Below are positions 24,046 to 32,644 of a stretch of 43,029 bases of DNA, piece after piece. Location of the stretch: contig JAFDDB010000020.1 in NCBI GenBank assembly GCA_019311115.1, positions 1-43,029 of the forward strand, read 5' to 3'. Position 1 is the stretch's first letter; every line of letters starts with the position of its first letter. The DNA comes from Deltaproteobacteria bacterium. GTDB taxonomy: Bacteria > Myxococcota_A > UBA9160 > SZUA-336. A model generated the notes under the pieces. The model ran no database searches and was not told the origin of the DNA. It saw only the letters and a list, made by a program, of their open reading frames with translations. Both the position numbers and the translations under genes were made by a program.

Positions 24046-24908
24046 GACGCGGGGTAGCGGGCCGCGCGCTCGACGATCTCGTCGTAGGTCTTGCGCCCGA
24101 CCTCGATGCGGCCGCGGCCACGTCCCATCGCCACGTCGGGACGGGAGTGGCCGTGGAAGTCGCTGCCCCCGGTGACCACCAGCCCGCGTGTGCGCGCGAT
24201 CCGGCGCAAGCGGCGGCGCGTGCGCGGCTGCAGTCCGGGGTGCTGGACTTCGAGCCCGTCGAGGCCCAGGCCGGCCAGCCCCTCGACGAAGGCGTCGAGT
24301 CCGCCGGGCCCGTCCGCGCCGACCGAGAGCGGAGGGTGCGCCAACGACGCCATGCCGCCCGCTGAGTGGATCAGCTCGATGGCGGCGCGCGCCGCGATGC
24401 CGGCCGACGACACGTAGGCCGGTCGGCCGCGGCGCAGGTAGCGCGCGAAGGCCTCGTCCTCGTTGCTGCAGATGCCTTGGGCCACCAGTGCGCGCGCGAC
24501 GTGCGGGCGCCCGATGGCGGCGCCTTCGGGCGCGTCGCCGAGGTGGCTGCGATCGAGGGCGACGCCCGCGCCGGCCAGCAGGTCCAGGATGGTGTCGACC
24601 CGCCGGCGCCGCGCCTGCTGGATCGCCCCGAGCCCTGCGCGCAGTCCGGGCTCGTCGGGATCGAGACGCAGCCCCAGGATGTGCATCTGCCGCCGGCCCT
24701 CGTCCTCGGCGACGGAGATCTCGACGCCGGCCATCACCTCGACGTCGAGACCGGCCGCGCGCTCCCGCGCCTCGGCGATGCCGCAGACGTCGTCGTGGTC
24801 GGTGAGGGCGAAGCAGTCCACGCCCGCGCGCTGCGCCTCGTCGACCAGCTCCGACGGCGTCAGCGTCCCGTCGGAGAAAGTCGAGTGCACGTGGAAGTCG
24901 CAGATCAA
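24042..24908 (-). CDS. PHP domain phosphoesterase
   Basis: This 288-residue protein starts MICDFHVHSTFSDGTLTPSELVDEA and has DCFALTDHDDVCGIAEA, MAGVEISV and a late GSDFHGHSRPD. These are the histidine/aspartate metal motifs of PHP enzymes such as YciV/RNase AM and histidinol-phosphatase-like proteins. The layout, with a helical insert at about 95-160, fits the RNase AM/nucleoside 3',5'-bisphosphatase (YciV/TrpH) group, so a role in nucleotide or short-RNA turnover is plausible. The start is TTG, overlapping the nucleoside hydrolase stop by four bases (TTGA). It is the last gene of a lipoprotein - nucleoside hydrolase - PHP operon. Confidence 0.85.
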   Translation of the reverse strand: MICDFHVHSTFSDGTLTPSELVDEAQRAGVDCFALTDHDDVCGIAEARERAAGLDVEVMAGVEISVAEDEGRRQMHILGLRLDPDEPGLRAGLGAIQQARRRRVDTILDLLAGAGVALDRSHLGDAPEGAAIGRPHVARALVAQGICSNEDEAFARYLRRGRPAYVSSAGIAARAAIELIHSAGGMASLAHPPLSVGADGPGGLDAFVEGLAGLGLDGLEVQHPGLQPRTRRRLRRIARTRGLVVTGGSDFHGHSRPDVAMGRGRGRIEVGRKTYDEIVERAARYPAS

Positions 24909-25837
24909 GCGGCTTCTCCCAGCCGGCGCAAGCCGTCGAGGAATATGCGCTTGATCTCGTCGGCGCGCGCCTCCACCGCGTAGTGCACGGTGCGGCCGCT
25001 TCCGGCCGGCAGCTCGGAGAGGCGGCCGCGGTCGCTCGACTCGTCGACCTGGATCCGGATCACCTTCTCTTCGTAGCGGAACAGGTCGCGTCGCGTGGCC
25101 GCGAGCACGGCGCAGGGATCGTGCAGGCTCGCCCGCGCCTCTCCCGCCGTCGGTCGCTCCGCCTCCATGAGGGCACGCAGCACGGCCTCGAGCGTGCGCC
25201 CGAGCTCGCTCGCGCCGAACGGCTGCTCGCCCACGTCCGCCTCGCGAAGCGCGACCGTCTCGGTCACTTCGAGCGGGATCACGCGCAGCGCCGCCGCGGA
25301 GTCGAGCAGCGTCGAGAGAGCCTGCGGATCGGCGTAGGCGTTGAACTCGGCCACCGGCGTCACGTTTCCGCCTTGGAGTGCGCCGCCCATCCAGACGATC
25401 TCGATCCCTTCGAGCAGCGTTGGCTGCTCGCGCGCCAGCGTCGCCAGGTTCGTGAGCGGTCCCAGCGCCACCACGCAGCGCACGCCGTGCGCGGCGAGTC
25501 GAGCCCGCAGCACGGATGCGGCCGTCTCGACGGGACGCCGGTCGAGCGCGGGAATCGACACGCCTCGCCGCCCGTCTTCACCGTGGAAGTGGGCCGCATC
25601 GCAGCGAGACAGCGCCAGCGGCTCCGCGGCTCCACGTCCGATCGGCAGGGCGAGCCCCGCGAGCGCGGCAAAGCGCTGGGCGTTCTCGGTCACGCGGTCG
25701 ATGCCGGCGTTGCCGGCCACCGTCGTGAGCGCGTCCACTCGCAGCTCGGGCAGCGCCAGTGCCAGGGCGATGGCCAGCAGGTCGTCGAGTCCGGGGTCGG
25801 TGTCGAGGTGGATGGGGCGGACCTCGGCGCTCGTCAT
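24905..25837 (-). CDS. inosine-uridine-preferring type nucleoside hydrolase
   Basis: This 310-residue protein has the calcium-binding signature LDTDPGLDD (11-19), characteristic of nucleoside hydrolases. It also has TTVAGNAGIDRVTENAQRF, LGPLTNLATL and a C-terminal LHDPCAVLAA that supplies the last metal aspartate. The family cleaves nucleosides to base and ribose. The ATG overlaps the upstream lipoprotein stop by four bases (ATGA), and its own stop overlaps the PHP gene by four. Translation of all three is therefore probably coupled. Together with a PHP nuclease-like enzyme it suggests nucleoside salvage. Confidence 0.92.
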   Translation of the reverse strand: MTSAEVRPIHLDTDPGLDDLLAIALALALPELRVDALTTVAGNAGIDRVTENAQRFAALAGLALPIGRGAAEPLALSRCDAAHFHGEDGRRGVSIPALDRRPVETAASVLRARLAAHGVRCVVALGPLTNLATLAREQPTLLEGIEIVWMGGALQGGNVTPVAEFNAYADPQALSTLLDSAAALRVIPLEVTETVALREADVGEQPFGASELGRTLEAVLRALMEAERPTAGEARASLHDPCAVLAATRRDLFRYEEKVIRIQVDESSDRGRLSELPAGSGRTVHYAVEARADEIKRIFLDGLRRLGEAA

Positions 25838-26703
25838 GGCTCGGACCCGGGCTCCAGGTCGCCGTAGCCGGCCTTCTCGAGCCGGCCTTCCAGGATCAGC
25901 CGGCGCCGGCGCAGGAACTCGTCTTCCTGGACCTCGCCGTTCCGGCGCGACGCGTCGAGGCGGTCGAGCGCGCGCAGCTGGGCGTCGCGCAGGACCGGCG
26001 AGTGCGTGGCGTCGAAGCCGTCGGGCTGCAGCTCTTCGGGCTCGGCCTCCATCAGGATCGTGCGGCGCTTGATCCGTCCACCGCGCAGGCTCAGGCTCAC
26101 CGGCCGCGCGTAGTACGGGTCGCGCCACACGAACGCCACGCCGCGGCGCCCGCGGGGGATCTGGATCTTGGTGGGCTTGATCCGGAAGCTCGGCGCCCGG
26201 TCGGGCAGCTCGGGCGGCACCTGGTAGATGCGCTCGTTCCTGCGCTTCGGGTCCTTCTCGAGCCGCTCACCGACCATGAAGAAGTCGACGTTGAGCATCG
26301 GCTCGTCCATCGTGACCCGGAACGAGGTGACCTCGTCGTAGGTGAAGATCCCGAAGCGCCGTTCTCGGGTGAACGCCACCGCGATCACCTCGTCGTCGGG
26401 CCCGGCCACCGCCAGCGCCTTGCTCACGCCCTCGGCCAGCGGGTAGACGTGGACCGAGCTGATCGTCGGCCGCGACACCTCGTCGGCGTCGAGGTGCGTG
26501 ATCTGGGCCAGGATGTGCGCGATCCGCACGTCGGAGATCGTGACGGGCTGGTCGTAGCCACGCGGAACCGGCTCTCCGCCGGCGACGGTGTGGCGCAAGG
26601 TCACCTTGACGTCGCGATCCCCGCTCTCGAACACGTCCTGTACGACGAGCTTGGGACCGCAGGCCGACAGCAGGAGCGCGAGGACGGAGCAGGCGGTGCG
26701 CAT
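25834..26703 (-). CDS. uncharacterised lipoprotein with SHOCT-like C-terminus
   Basis: This 289-residue protein begins MRTACSVLALLLSACGPK, a lipoprotein signal with probable lipidated C15. The body (20-235) is beta-rich with no domain I recognise. The last 45 residues (LRALDRLDASRRNGEVQEDEFLRRRRLILEGRLEK) look like a SHOCT-type short helical oligomerisation motif. Function is unknown; membrane attachment is predicted. It heads an operon with nucleoside hydrolase and PHP genes through a four-base overlap. TACCCT lies seven bases before its ATG on the minus strand, the same spacing as in the predicted leaderless genes here, but without a good -35. Confidence 0.72.
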   Translation of the reverse strand: MRTACSVLALLLSACGPKLVVQDVFESGDRDVKVTLRHTVAGGEPVPRGYDQPVTISDVRIAHILAQITHLDADEVSRPTISSVHVYPLAEGVSKALAVAGPDDEVIAVAFTRERRFGIFTYDEVTSFRVTMDEPMLNVDFFMVGERLEKDPKRRNERIYQVPPELPDRAPSFRIKPTKIQIPRGRRGVAFVWRDPYYARPVSLSLRGGRIKRRTILMEAEPEELQPDGFDATHSPVLRDAQLRALDRLDASRRNGEVQEDEFLRRRRLILEGRLEKAGYGDLEPGSEP

Positions 26704-26733
26704 GCGCCAGAGGGTAGACGATGGCCGGACGGC

Positions 26734-27753
26734 TTACTCGTGCTCGCTGCGGAGCTGGCGCGTGGTCAGGTTGCCGATGGCCTGAACCGGCTCCTGTCCC
26801 TCGTACAGAACCCGGTAGGCCTGCTCGGTGATCGGCATGTCGACGCCGAGCCGCTGCGAAAGCTCGAAGGCCGAGCGCGCGGTCCGGACGCCTTCGGCCA
26901 CCTGGTTCATGTCTCCCAGGATGTCCTCGAGGCGGCGTCCCTGGCCGATCTCGAGGCCGACGCGGCGATTGCGCGACAGCTCGCCGGTGCAGGTCAGCAC
27001 GAGGTCGCCGAGGCCCGCGAGTCCCTGGAATGTCACGGGGTTGGCGCCCATCTCGACGCCGAGCCGGGTGATCTCGGCCAGTCCCCGCGTGATCAGGGTG
27101 GCGCGGGCGTTCAGTCCCAGCTGCATGCCGTCGACGAATCCCACCGCCAGCGCGATCACGTTCTTCAACGCTCCGCCCAGCTCGACGCCGACCACATCCG
27201 TGTTCGAGTAGCAGCGAAAGAGCGGCGAGGAGAGCATCGACTGGGCCGCGATCGCGAAACTCTCGTTCGCGCAGGCCACCGATACGCCGGTCGGACGGTG
27301 CTCCGCGATTTCCCGGGCGAAACTCGGGCCCGAGAGCACGACGATGCGTTCCTGCACCGGGTCCGGCAGCACGTCAGCGAGCACCTGACTCACCAGCTTC
27401 CCCGTGCCGACCTCGATTCCCTTGGTCCCCGAGACGATCAGCGCATCCGGGCGCAGGTACGGTGCGGCCTGTGACCATACGTCACGAACCGCGTGGCTCG
27501 GAACGACCGAGAGGACGAGGTCCGCCTCGGCGAGTGCCTCTTCGAGCGAGTCGGTGGCGTGGATGTTCTCGGCGAGCTTGAAGTCGGAGAGGTAGCGTGG
27601 GTTGTGGCGGTGGCGGTTCACCGCATCGGCGAGCGCCGGATCGCGCGCCCAGAGCTCGACTTCGTAGTCGCGCTCGGCGAGCAGCACGGCCAGGCACGTG
27701 CCGAAGCTGCCCGCACCGATCACGGCGCAGCGCACGGGGTTCGAACGAGTCAT
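26734..27753 (-). CDS. gpsA: glycerol-3-phosphate dehydrogenase [NAD(P)+]
   Basis: This 339-residue enzyme makes sn-glycerol 3-phosphate from dihydroxyacetone phosphate for phospholipid synthesis. CAVIGAGSFGTCLAVLLA is the NAD(P) Rossmann motif. VSGTKGIE, VLSGPSFAREIA, the catalytic lysine region VELGGALKNVIALAVG and FQGLAGLGDLVLTCTGELSRNRRVG are GpsA signatures. Length matches the family. The ATG at 27753 lies six bases after a -10-like TATGCT, so the mRNA is predicted to be leaderless. It is divergent from the nuo operon, and their -35 boxes overlap. Confidence 0.96.
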   Translation of the reverse strand: MTRSNPVRCAVIGAGSFGTCLAVLLAERDYEVELWARDPALADAVNRHRHNPRYLSDFKLAENIHATDSLEEALAEADLVLSVVPSHAVRDVWSQAAPYLRPDALIVSGTKGIEVGTGKLVSQVLADVLPDPVQERIVVLSGPSFAREIAEHRPTGVSVACANESFAIAAQSMLSSPLFRCYSNTDVVGVELGGALKNVIALAVGFVDGMQLGLNARATLITRGLAEITRLGVEMGANPVTFQGLAGLGDLVLTCTGELSRNRRVGLEIGQGRRLEDILGDMNQVAEGVRTARSAFELSQRLGVDMPITEQAYRVLYEGQEPVQAIGNLTTRQLRSEHE

Positions 27754-27759
27754 GCGAGG

Positions 27760-27789
27760 AGCATAAAGGCGGTCGAACCCGGTTGACAG
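27760..27789 (-). promoter_or_regulatory. promoter of gpsA, predicted leaderless
   Basis: On the minus strand CTGTCA (27789-27784) and TATGCT (27765-27760) are 18 bases apart. The gpsA ATG begins seven bases beyond the -10, exactly where transcription should start. The -35 overlaps the nuo -35 on the other strand. Confidence 0.6.
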
Positions 27790-27811
27790 TCGGGGCTCGG
27801 CTGACTAGCCT
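27783..27811 (+). promoter_or_regulatory. promoter of the nuo operon
   Basis: A consensus TTGACA (27783-27788) and TAGCCT (27806-27811) are 17 bases apart. The expected start is near 27818, giving a leader of about 42 bases with GTGGGG ahead of the nuoA ATG at 27860. Confidence 0.65.
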
Positions 27812-27859
27812 TCGCCGCGCTTTCCCTCGATAAATCAAGGCTTTGCACGTGGGGTCGCT

Positions 27860-28213
27860 ATGGCGGAGTACGCCGGACTAGGGCTGTTCCTGTTGCTCGG
27901 GTCCGGGCTCGTCGCGTTGTTCCTGGTCCTCACGAGCGTGCTCGGGCCGAAGCTCCGCTTTGCCGAGAAGCAGGAGCCCTTCGAGTGCGGCGAGCACCCG
28001 ATCGTGTCGCCGTACCAGCGCTTCAACGTCAAGTTCTACATGGTCGCCGTCTCGTTCATCATCTTCGACGTCGAGATGGTCTTCCTCTACCCGTGGGCGG
28101 TCGTGTTCAAGGGACTCGCCTGGTACGGCTTCGTCGGAATGCTCATCTTCTTGTCCGTGCTGACCATTGGTCTCGCGTACGAGTGGATGAAGGGCGGACT
28201 CGACTGGAACTGA
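27860..28213 (+). CDS. nuoA: NADH-quinone oxidoreductase subunit A
   Basis: This 117-residue membrane subunit of complex I has three helices (about 5-28, 62-83 and 88-108). The conserved loop EKQEPFECGEHPIVSPYQRFNVKFYMVAVSF carries the family cysteine and acidic residues, and FDVEMVFLYPWAV is the second signature. The protein lines the quinone-site end of the membrane arm. It opens the operon here. nuoB, C and D, which normally follow directly, are absent; nuoE begins two bases after the stop. Confidence 0.96.
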   Translation: MAEYAGLGLFLLLGSGLVALFLVLTSVLGPKLRFAEKQEPFECGEHPIVSPYQRFNVKFYMVAVSFIIFDVEMVFLYPWAVVFKGLAWYGFVGMLIFLSVLTIGLAYEWMKGGLDWN

Positions 28214-28215
28214 CG

Positions 28216-28677
28216 TTGCAGCCCGAGACACGACAGAAAATCGAAGCCCTGTTCGAGCAGTACCCCGAGAAGCGCGGCGCGCTGCTTCCGGCGATCTATC
28301 TCGTACAGGCGGAGCAGGGTTGGGTGAGCGCCGAGCAGGCCGAAGCCCTCGCCGAACTCTTCGACCTGAAGCCGATCGACGTGTGGGAGGTGCTCACCTT
28401 CTACAACATGTTCTACACCTCGCCGCAGGGACGACACCACGTGTACGTGTGCACCAACCTGCCGTGTTCGCTGCGCGGCGCGCGCGGGCTCTTGAAGCAG
28501 ATCGAGGCTCACCTGGGAATCCGTGCGGGACAGACTACCGAGGACGGCAGGGTGACGTTGGGACACGAGGAGTGCCTGGGATCCTGCGGAACCGCGCCGG
28601 TGCTGCGGGTCGACGGCCGCTACTGCGAGAACGTCGACGCGCAAGAGGCGCGGCGCCTCGTCGACGCGCTGGAGTAG
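28216..28677 (+). CDS. nuoE: NADH-quinone oxidoreductase subunit E (24 kDa, 2Fe-2S)
   Basis: This subunit of about 153 residues carries the N1a 2Fe-2S cluster. Ligands are in VCTNLPCSLRGA and EECLGSCGTAPVLRVDG (four cysteines spaced C-x4-C and C-x3-C). DVWEVLTFYNMFYTSPQGRH is the conserved helix. The most plausible start is TTG 28216, two bases after nuoA, because no ATG or GTG lies early in the frame and this choice reproduces the usual N-terminal helix (ETRQKIEALFEQYPEKRGALLPAIYLVQ). It forms the NADH-input module with NuoF and NuoG. Confidence 0.92.
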   Translation: MQPETRQKIEALFEQYPEKRGALLPAIYLVQAEQGWVSAEQAEALAELFDLKPIDVWEVLTFYNMFYTSPQGRHHVYVCTNLPCSLRGARGLLKQIEAHLGIRAGQTTEDGRVTLGHEECLGSCGTAPVLRVDGRYCENVDAQEARRLVDALE

Positions 28678-28682
28678 TTGGC

Positions 28683-29975
28683 TTGATCACCACCCCCCAG
28701 ATCACCGGCTACCTGTCCGAGCACTACGCCGCCGACGCGAACCACACGCTCGCCGGCTACGAGCGCGCGGGCGGATTCAAGGCCGTGAAGAAGGCGCTCA
28801 AGATGAAGCCGGCCGACGTGGCCGACCTGGTCAAGGAGTCCGGCCTTCGCGGACGCGGCGGCGCCGGGTTCGTCGCGGGGCTCAAGTGGACGTTCATGCC
28901 GGAGAAGAGCGACCGCATGAAGGTCCTCGTCTGCAACGCCGACGAGTCCGAGCCCGGCTCCTTCAAGGACCGGCTCATCATGGAGCGCGGACCGTTCGCG
29001 ATACTGGAGGGCATCCTGATCGCCGCCTGGGCGACCGGCGCCGAGAAGACGTTCATCTACGTGCGCGGTGAGTACGCGCTTCCCATCGAGCGGTTGCGTG
29101 CGGCCGTCGACGAGATGCGCGCGCAGGGCTACCTGGGGACGAAACTCTTCGGCAAGAAAGGGTTCGACCACGAGATCGTCGTTCACAGCGGCGCGGGCGC
29201 GTACATCTGCGGCGAGGAGACGGGACTGCTCGAGTCCCTCGAGGGCAAGAAGGGCCAGCCGCGCAAGAAGCCGCCCTTTCCCGCGCAGTACGGCGCGTTC
29301 GGACTGCCGACGACGGTGAACAACGTCGAGACCTTCGCCCACGTTCCGTACATCGTGGACCGGGGCGTCGAGTGGTTCCGCGGCTTCGGGACCGAGCGCA
29401 GCCCCGGCACGACACTCTTCGGGGTCTCGGGACACGTGGAGCGGCCGGGGCTCTTCGAGCTTCCGCTCGGCACGCCGCTGCGCGAGTTGATCGAGCACGC
29501 CGGCGGGTGCCGCGGCGGGCGCGCGATCAAGGCCGTGATTCCGGGCGGGGTGTCGATGCCCGTGCTTCCGCCGTCGGACCTCGACGTGGGCATGGCCGAC
29601 GAGCTTCTGACGGAGCGCGGGACGCACCTGGGCACGGGCGGCATCATGGTCATGGACGAGACCACCTGCATGGTTCGCGCGGCGTGCGTCATCAGTTATT
29701 TCTTCCGCGACGAGTCCTGCGGGCAGTGCACGCAGTGCCGCGAGGGCACGGGCTGGATCAACAAGATCTGCCGGCGCATCGAGGCGGGCCGGGGCAGCGA
29801 CGACGACCTGGCACTGCTCGACAGCGTCCCCGCGATGATGGAAGGCGGAACGATCTGCGCCTTCGCCGACGCTGCGGCCTGGCCGATCCAGGGCCTGATG
29901 CGGCACTTCCGCGCGGACTTCGAGGCGCACGTGCGCGAGCAGAAGTGTCCCTTCCCCGAGAGCTTCGAGCTGTAG
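28683..29975 (+). CDS. nuoF: NADH-quinone oxidoreductase subunit F (NADH- and FMN-binding, 4Fe-4S)
   Basis: This subunit of about 430 residues oxidises NADH and passes electrons through FMN to the N3 cluster. The NADH loop is SGLRGRGGAGFVAGLKW, the FMN region includes CNADESEPGSFKDR and GAGAYICGEETGLLESLEG, and the N3 ligands are in ESCGQCTQCREGT plus a later cysteine in GGTICAFAD. The best start is TTG 28683, five bases after nuoE. No ATG or GTG gives a full N-terminus. The gene is complete and in order with nuoE and nuoG. Confidence 0.95.
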   Translation: MITTPQITGYLSEHYAADANHTLAGYERAGGFKAVKKALKMKPADVADLVKESGLRGRGGAGFVAGLKWTFMPEKSDRMKVLVCNADESEPGSFKDRLIMERGPFAILEGILIAAWATGAEKTFIYVRGEYALPIERLRAAVDEMRAQGYLGTKLFGKKGFDHEIVVHSGAGAYICGEETGLLESLEGKKGQPRKKPPFPAQYGAFGLPTTVNNVETFAHVPYIVDRGVEWFRGFGTERSPGTTLFGVSGHVERPGLFELPLGTPLRELIEHAGGCRGGRAIKAVIPGGVSMPVLPPSDLDVGMADELLTERGTHLGTGGIMVMDETTCMVRAACVISYFFRDESCGQCTQCREGTGWINKICRRIEAGRGSDDDLALLDSVPAMMEGGTICAFADAAAWPIQGLMRHFRADFEAHVREQKCPFPESFEL

Positions 29976-29977
29976 AC

Positions 29978-31486
29978 ATGCCGAGAGTCAAGATCGACGG
30001 GACCGAGTACGAGGTCGAAGACGGCCGCACGATCCTGCAGGCGCTCGACGACCTGGGTCTGCTGATGAACGGCGTCGACGTGCCGCACTACTGCTGGCAC
30101 CCGAAGCTCCCGGTCGACGGGTCCTGCCGGCTCTGCCAGGTCGAGGTCGACGACATTCCCAAGCTGCAGATCGCCTGCAACACGCCGATCCGCGACGGCA
30201 TGGAGGTCCGCACGCAGTCGGATCGCGTGGCCGACGCGCGGCGCGGCGTGATGGAGTTGCTGCTGGTGAACCACCCGCTCGACTGCCCGATCTGCGACCA
30301 GGCGGGCGAGTGCAAGCTGCAGGACTACGCGTTCGACTACGGCGTGAAGCACGCGCGGACCCGGGATCCGCGCCGCCCGGCGCAGAAGGCCGTGGAGCTG
30401 GGGCCCGAGATCGTCTTCGACCAGGAACGCTGCATCCTCTGCCGGCGCTGCGTGCGCTTCTGCCGCGACGTGACCGGCACTGCGGAGCTCGGCGTCTTCC
30501 AGCGCGGCGACGAGTCGCTGCTCGAGACCTTTCCGGGCAAGCCGCTCGACAATGCCTACTCGATGAACGTCGCGGACATCTGTCCGGTCGGCGCGCTCAC
30601 GACGCGCGACTTCCGTTTCAAGATCCGCGTCTGGTTCCTCGACGACGTGGACAGCGTCTGCAACCAGTGCTCGAACGGCTGCAACATCTCGGCGGGCCGC
30701 GCGCACAACAACGTCTACCGCTTCACGCCGCGCCGCAACGACGACGTGAACGACACCTGGATGTGCGATGCGGGGCGGCTCTCGTACCCGGCGCTTCGGG
30801 AGGGCCGGCTCGAGACCGCGCAGCTGCGCGGGCGTTCCGTCGCCTTCAACGAGGCCGTCGCCGCCGCCGGAGCGGCGCTGCGGGAGACGCGCGAGGCCGG
30901 GGGACGCATCGTCGGCATCGGCTCGCCGTTCGCGCCCAACGAGGACCTGTTCACGCTCCGCGAGCTTCTCGGGGCGGTCGGTGCGGGTCCGGGCCTGTTC
31001 TCGGTGCCCCTGGGAGCGGGGGACGACATCCTGATCAAGCCCGAGAAGGCGCCGAACGCGGCGGGCGCGCGCGCGCTCGGCTTCGTCGAGTCCGGGGACG
31101 TGGGAGACGCTGCGCTCGCCATCGTGCTCGGGCACGCCGCGGCCGGGGACGCCTTGTCGAGCGTCGAGAACGTGATCCTGATCGACACGCACGACTCCGC
31201 GCTGGCGTCCCGCGCGATGGTGGCCCTGCCGGCGCGGACCTTCGCCGAGCGCGCGGGTACCTTCACGAACCACGCGAAGCGCGTGCAGCGTTTCCTGCCG
31301 TTCCTCGAGCCGCGCTTCGAGGCCTGGGCCGAAGGCGACATCCTGACCCGCCTGGCCGCGAGCGCGGGTCTCGACACCGACGCCTGGGACGTGAACGCGG
31401 TCTCGAAGCGGCTGTCCCAGGAAGTGCCCGCGTTCGAGGGCATCGACCTCGACAGCGTCGGCGACCGCGGGCTCGAGCTCCGCTAG
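29978..31486 (+). CDS. nuoG: NADH-quinone oxidoreductase subunit G (Fe-S subunit, short form)
   Basis: This 502-residue protein carries several clusters. A 2Fe-2S ferredoxin domain has HYCWHPKLPVDGSCRLCQVEV and CNTPI. A His-Cys-type cluster has HPLDCPICDQAGECKLQD, and a 4Fe-4S site has CILCRRCVRFCRD with a distant CPVG. CNQCSNGCNI and WMCDAGR begin the molybdopterin-oxidoreductase-like domain and would hold an N7-type cluster. E. coli NuoG is about 908 residues, so most of the molybdopterin-like domain is missing or shortened, although the protein ends naturally next to nuoH. ATG is two bases after the nuoF stop. Confidence 0.93.
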   Translation: MPRVKIDGTEYEVEDGRTILQALDDLGLLMNGVDVPHYCWHPKLPVDGSCRLCQVEVDDIPKLQIACNTPIRDGMEVRTQSDRVADARRGVMELLLVNHPLDCPICDQAGECKLQDYAFDYGVKHARTRDPRRPAQKAVELGPEIVFDQERCILCRRCVRFCRDVTGTAELGVFQRGDESLLETFPGKPLDNAYSMNVADICPVGALTTRDFRFKIRVWFLDDVDSVCNQCSNGCNISAGRAHNNVYRFTPRRNDDVNDTWMCDAGRLSYPALREGRLETAQLRGRSVAFNEAVAAAGAALRETREAGGRIVGIGSPFAPNEDLFTLRELLGAVGAGPGLFSVPLGAGDDILIKPEKAPNAAGARALGFVESGDVGDAALAIVLGHAAAGDALSSVENVILIDTHDSALASRAMVALPARTFAERAGTFTNHAKRVQRFLPFLEPRFEAWAEGDILTRLAASAGLDTDAWDVNAVSKRLSQEVPAFEGIDLDSVGDRGLELR

Positions 31487-32644
31487 ATGGAGACCTCGAC
31501 CGTCGTCGTCAGCGTCTTCCTCTTCTCGATCATCGCCCTCGTCTTCATGCCGATCATGACCTGGGTCGAGCGCAAGCAGAGCGCGCTCATGCAGGACCGG
31601 ATCGGAGCCAACCGCGCGGAGATCTTCGGCATCAGGGCCATCGGCCTGATCCACCCGGTGACCGACGCGATCAAGATGTTCACCAAGGAGGACGTGATCC
31701 CGACGGGGGCGAACCGCTTCCTGCACGCGATCTGTCCGTTCATCGCCGTCGTGCCCGCGATCGTGAGCTTCGCCGTCATCCCGTACGGCGGCAGCTACAC
31801 GGCCTGGGGCTCCTCCTGGAGCCTGGTCGTCGCGGACCTGGACTACGGCGTGCTCTACATCTTCGCCATCGGGTCGATCGCCGCCTACGGCTCGATACTC
31901 GCCGGCTGGGCGGGCAACAACAACTGGGGGATGCTGGGCTCGATCCGGGTCGCGGCGCAGATGCTCTCGTACGAGGTGTCGATGGGCATCTCGGTCGTCG
32001 GCCTGTTCATGATCTACGGCACGCTGCGGCTCACCGACATCGGAGTGGCGCAGCAGGAGACCTTCCGCCTGCTCGGCTTCGTCGAGCACTTCGGCTGGGC
32101 CACGGCCGGCACCGCGTGGGTCGACTTCATCAAGATCCCGCTCTGGGGCGCGATTCTCCAGCCGCTGCCGATGTTCATCTTCCTGGCGGCCATCCTGGCC
32201 GAGAACAAGCGCCCGCCCTTCGACACGCCCGAGGGCGAGTCCGAGATCGTCGCCGGCTACTTCATCGAATACAGCGGCATGAAGTTCGGCCTGTTCACGG
32301 CCGGAGAGCTGGTCGAGGTGGTGGTGATCTCGGCGCTGATGGCGGCGCTCTTCCTGGGCGGCTGGTCGATCCCCTACCTGCCCGAGACCGCGATCATCGG
32401 GGGCCTCTCCGAGCTGTTCGGCCCCAACCTGGCCAACGTCCTGGCCATGATCATCGCCGTGCACGTATTCTTCGCCAAGGTGCTCGCGCTGATCTTCTTC
32501 CAGATGCTGATCCGCTGGAGCCTGCCGCGCTTCCGCTACGACCAGGTGATGAACCTGGGCTGGAAGATCCTCCTGCCGCTCTCGATCGCGAACATCGTGG
32601 TCACGGGCTTCGTGATCCTGCTGGTGGCGGAGATCACGGGCTGA
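31487..32644 (+). CDS. nuoH: NADH-quinone oxidoreductase subunit H
   Basis: This 385-residue membrane subunit has about eight helices and forms the quinone chamber with NuoB and NuoD. Signatures are [42 protein letters not shown] and the acidic loop [31 protein letters not shown]. The ATG directly follows the nuoG stop. The stop shares one base with the next ATG. In most operons nuoI comes next, but here it is nuoJ. Confidence 0.96.
   Translation: METSTVVVSVFLFSIIALVFMPIMTWVERKQSALMQDRIGANRAEIFGIRAIGLIHPVTDAIKMFTKEDVIPTGANRFLHAICPFIAVVPAIVSFAVIPYGGSYTAWGSSWSLVVADLDYGVLYIFAIGSIAAYGSILAGWAGNNNWGMLGSIRVAAQMLSYEVSMGISVVGLFMIYGTLRLTDIGVAQQETFRLLGFVEHFGWATAGTAWVDFIKIPLWGAILQPLPMFIFLAAILAENKRPPFDTPEGESEIVAGYFIEYSGMKFGLFTAGELVEVVVISALMAALFLGGWSIPYLPETAIIGGLSELFGPNLANVLAMIIAVHVFFAKVLALIFFQMLIRWSLPRFRYDQVMNLGWKILLPLSIANIVVTGFVILLVAEITG

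Noticed and set aside
29696..32464. 922-residue open frame on the minus strand opposite nuoF, nuoG and nuoH
   Set aside because: Compositionally biased shadow; the sense strand encodes intact complex I subunits.
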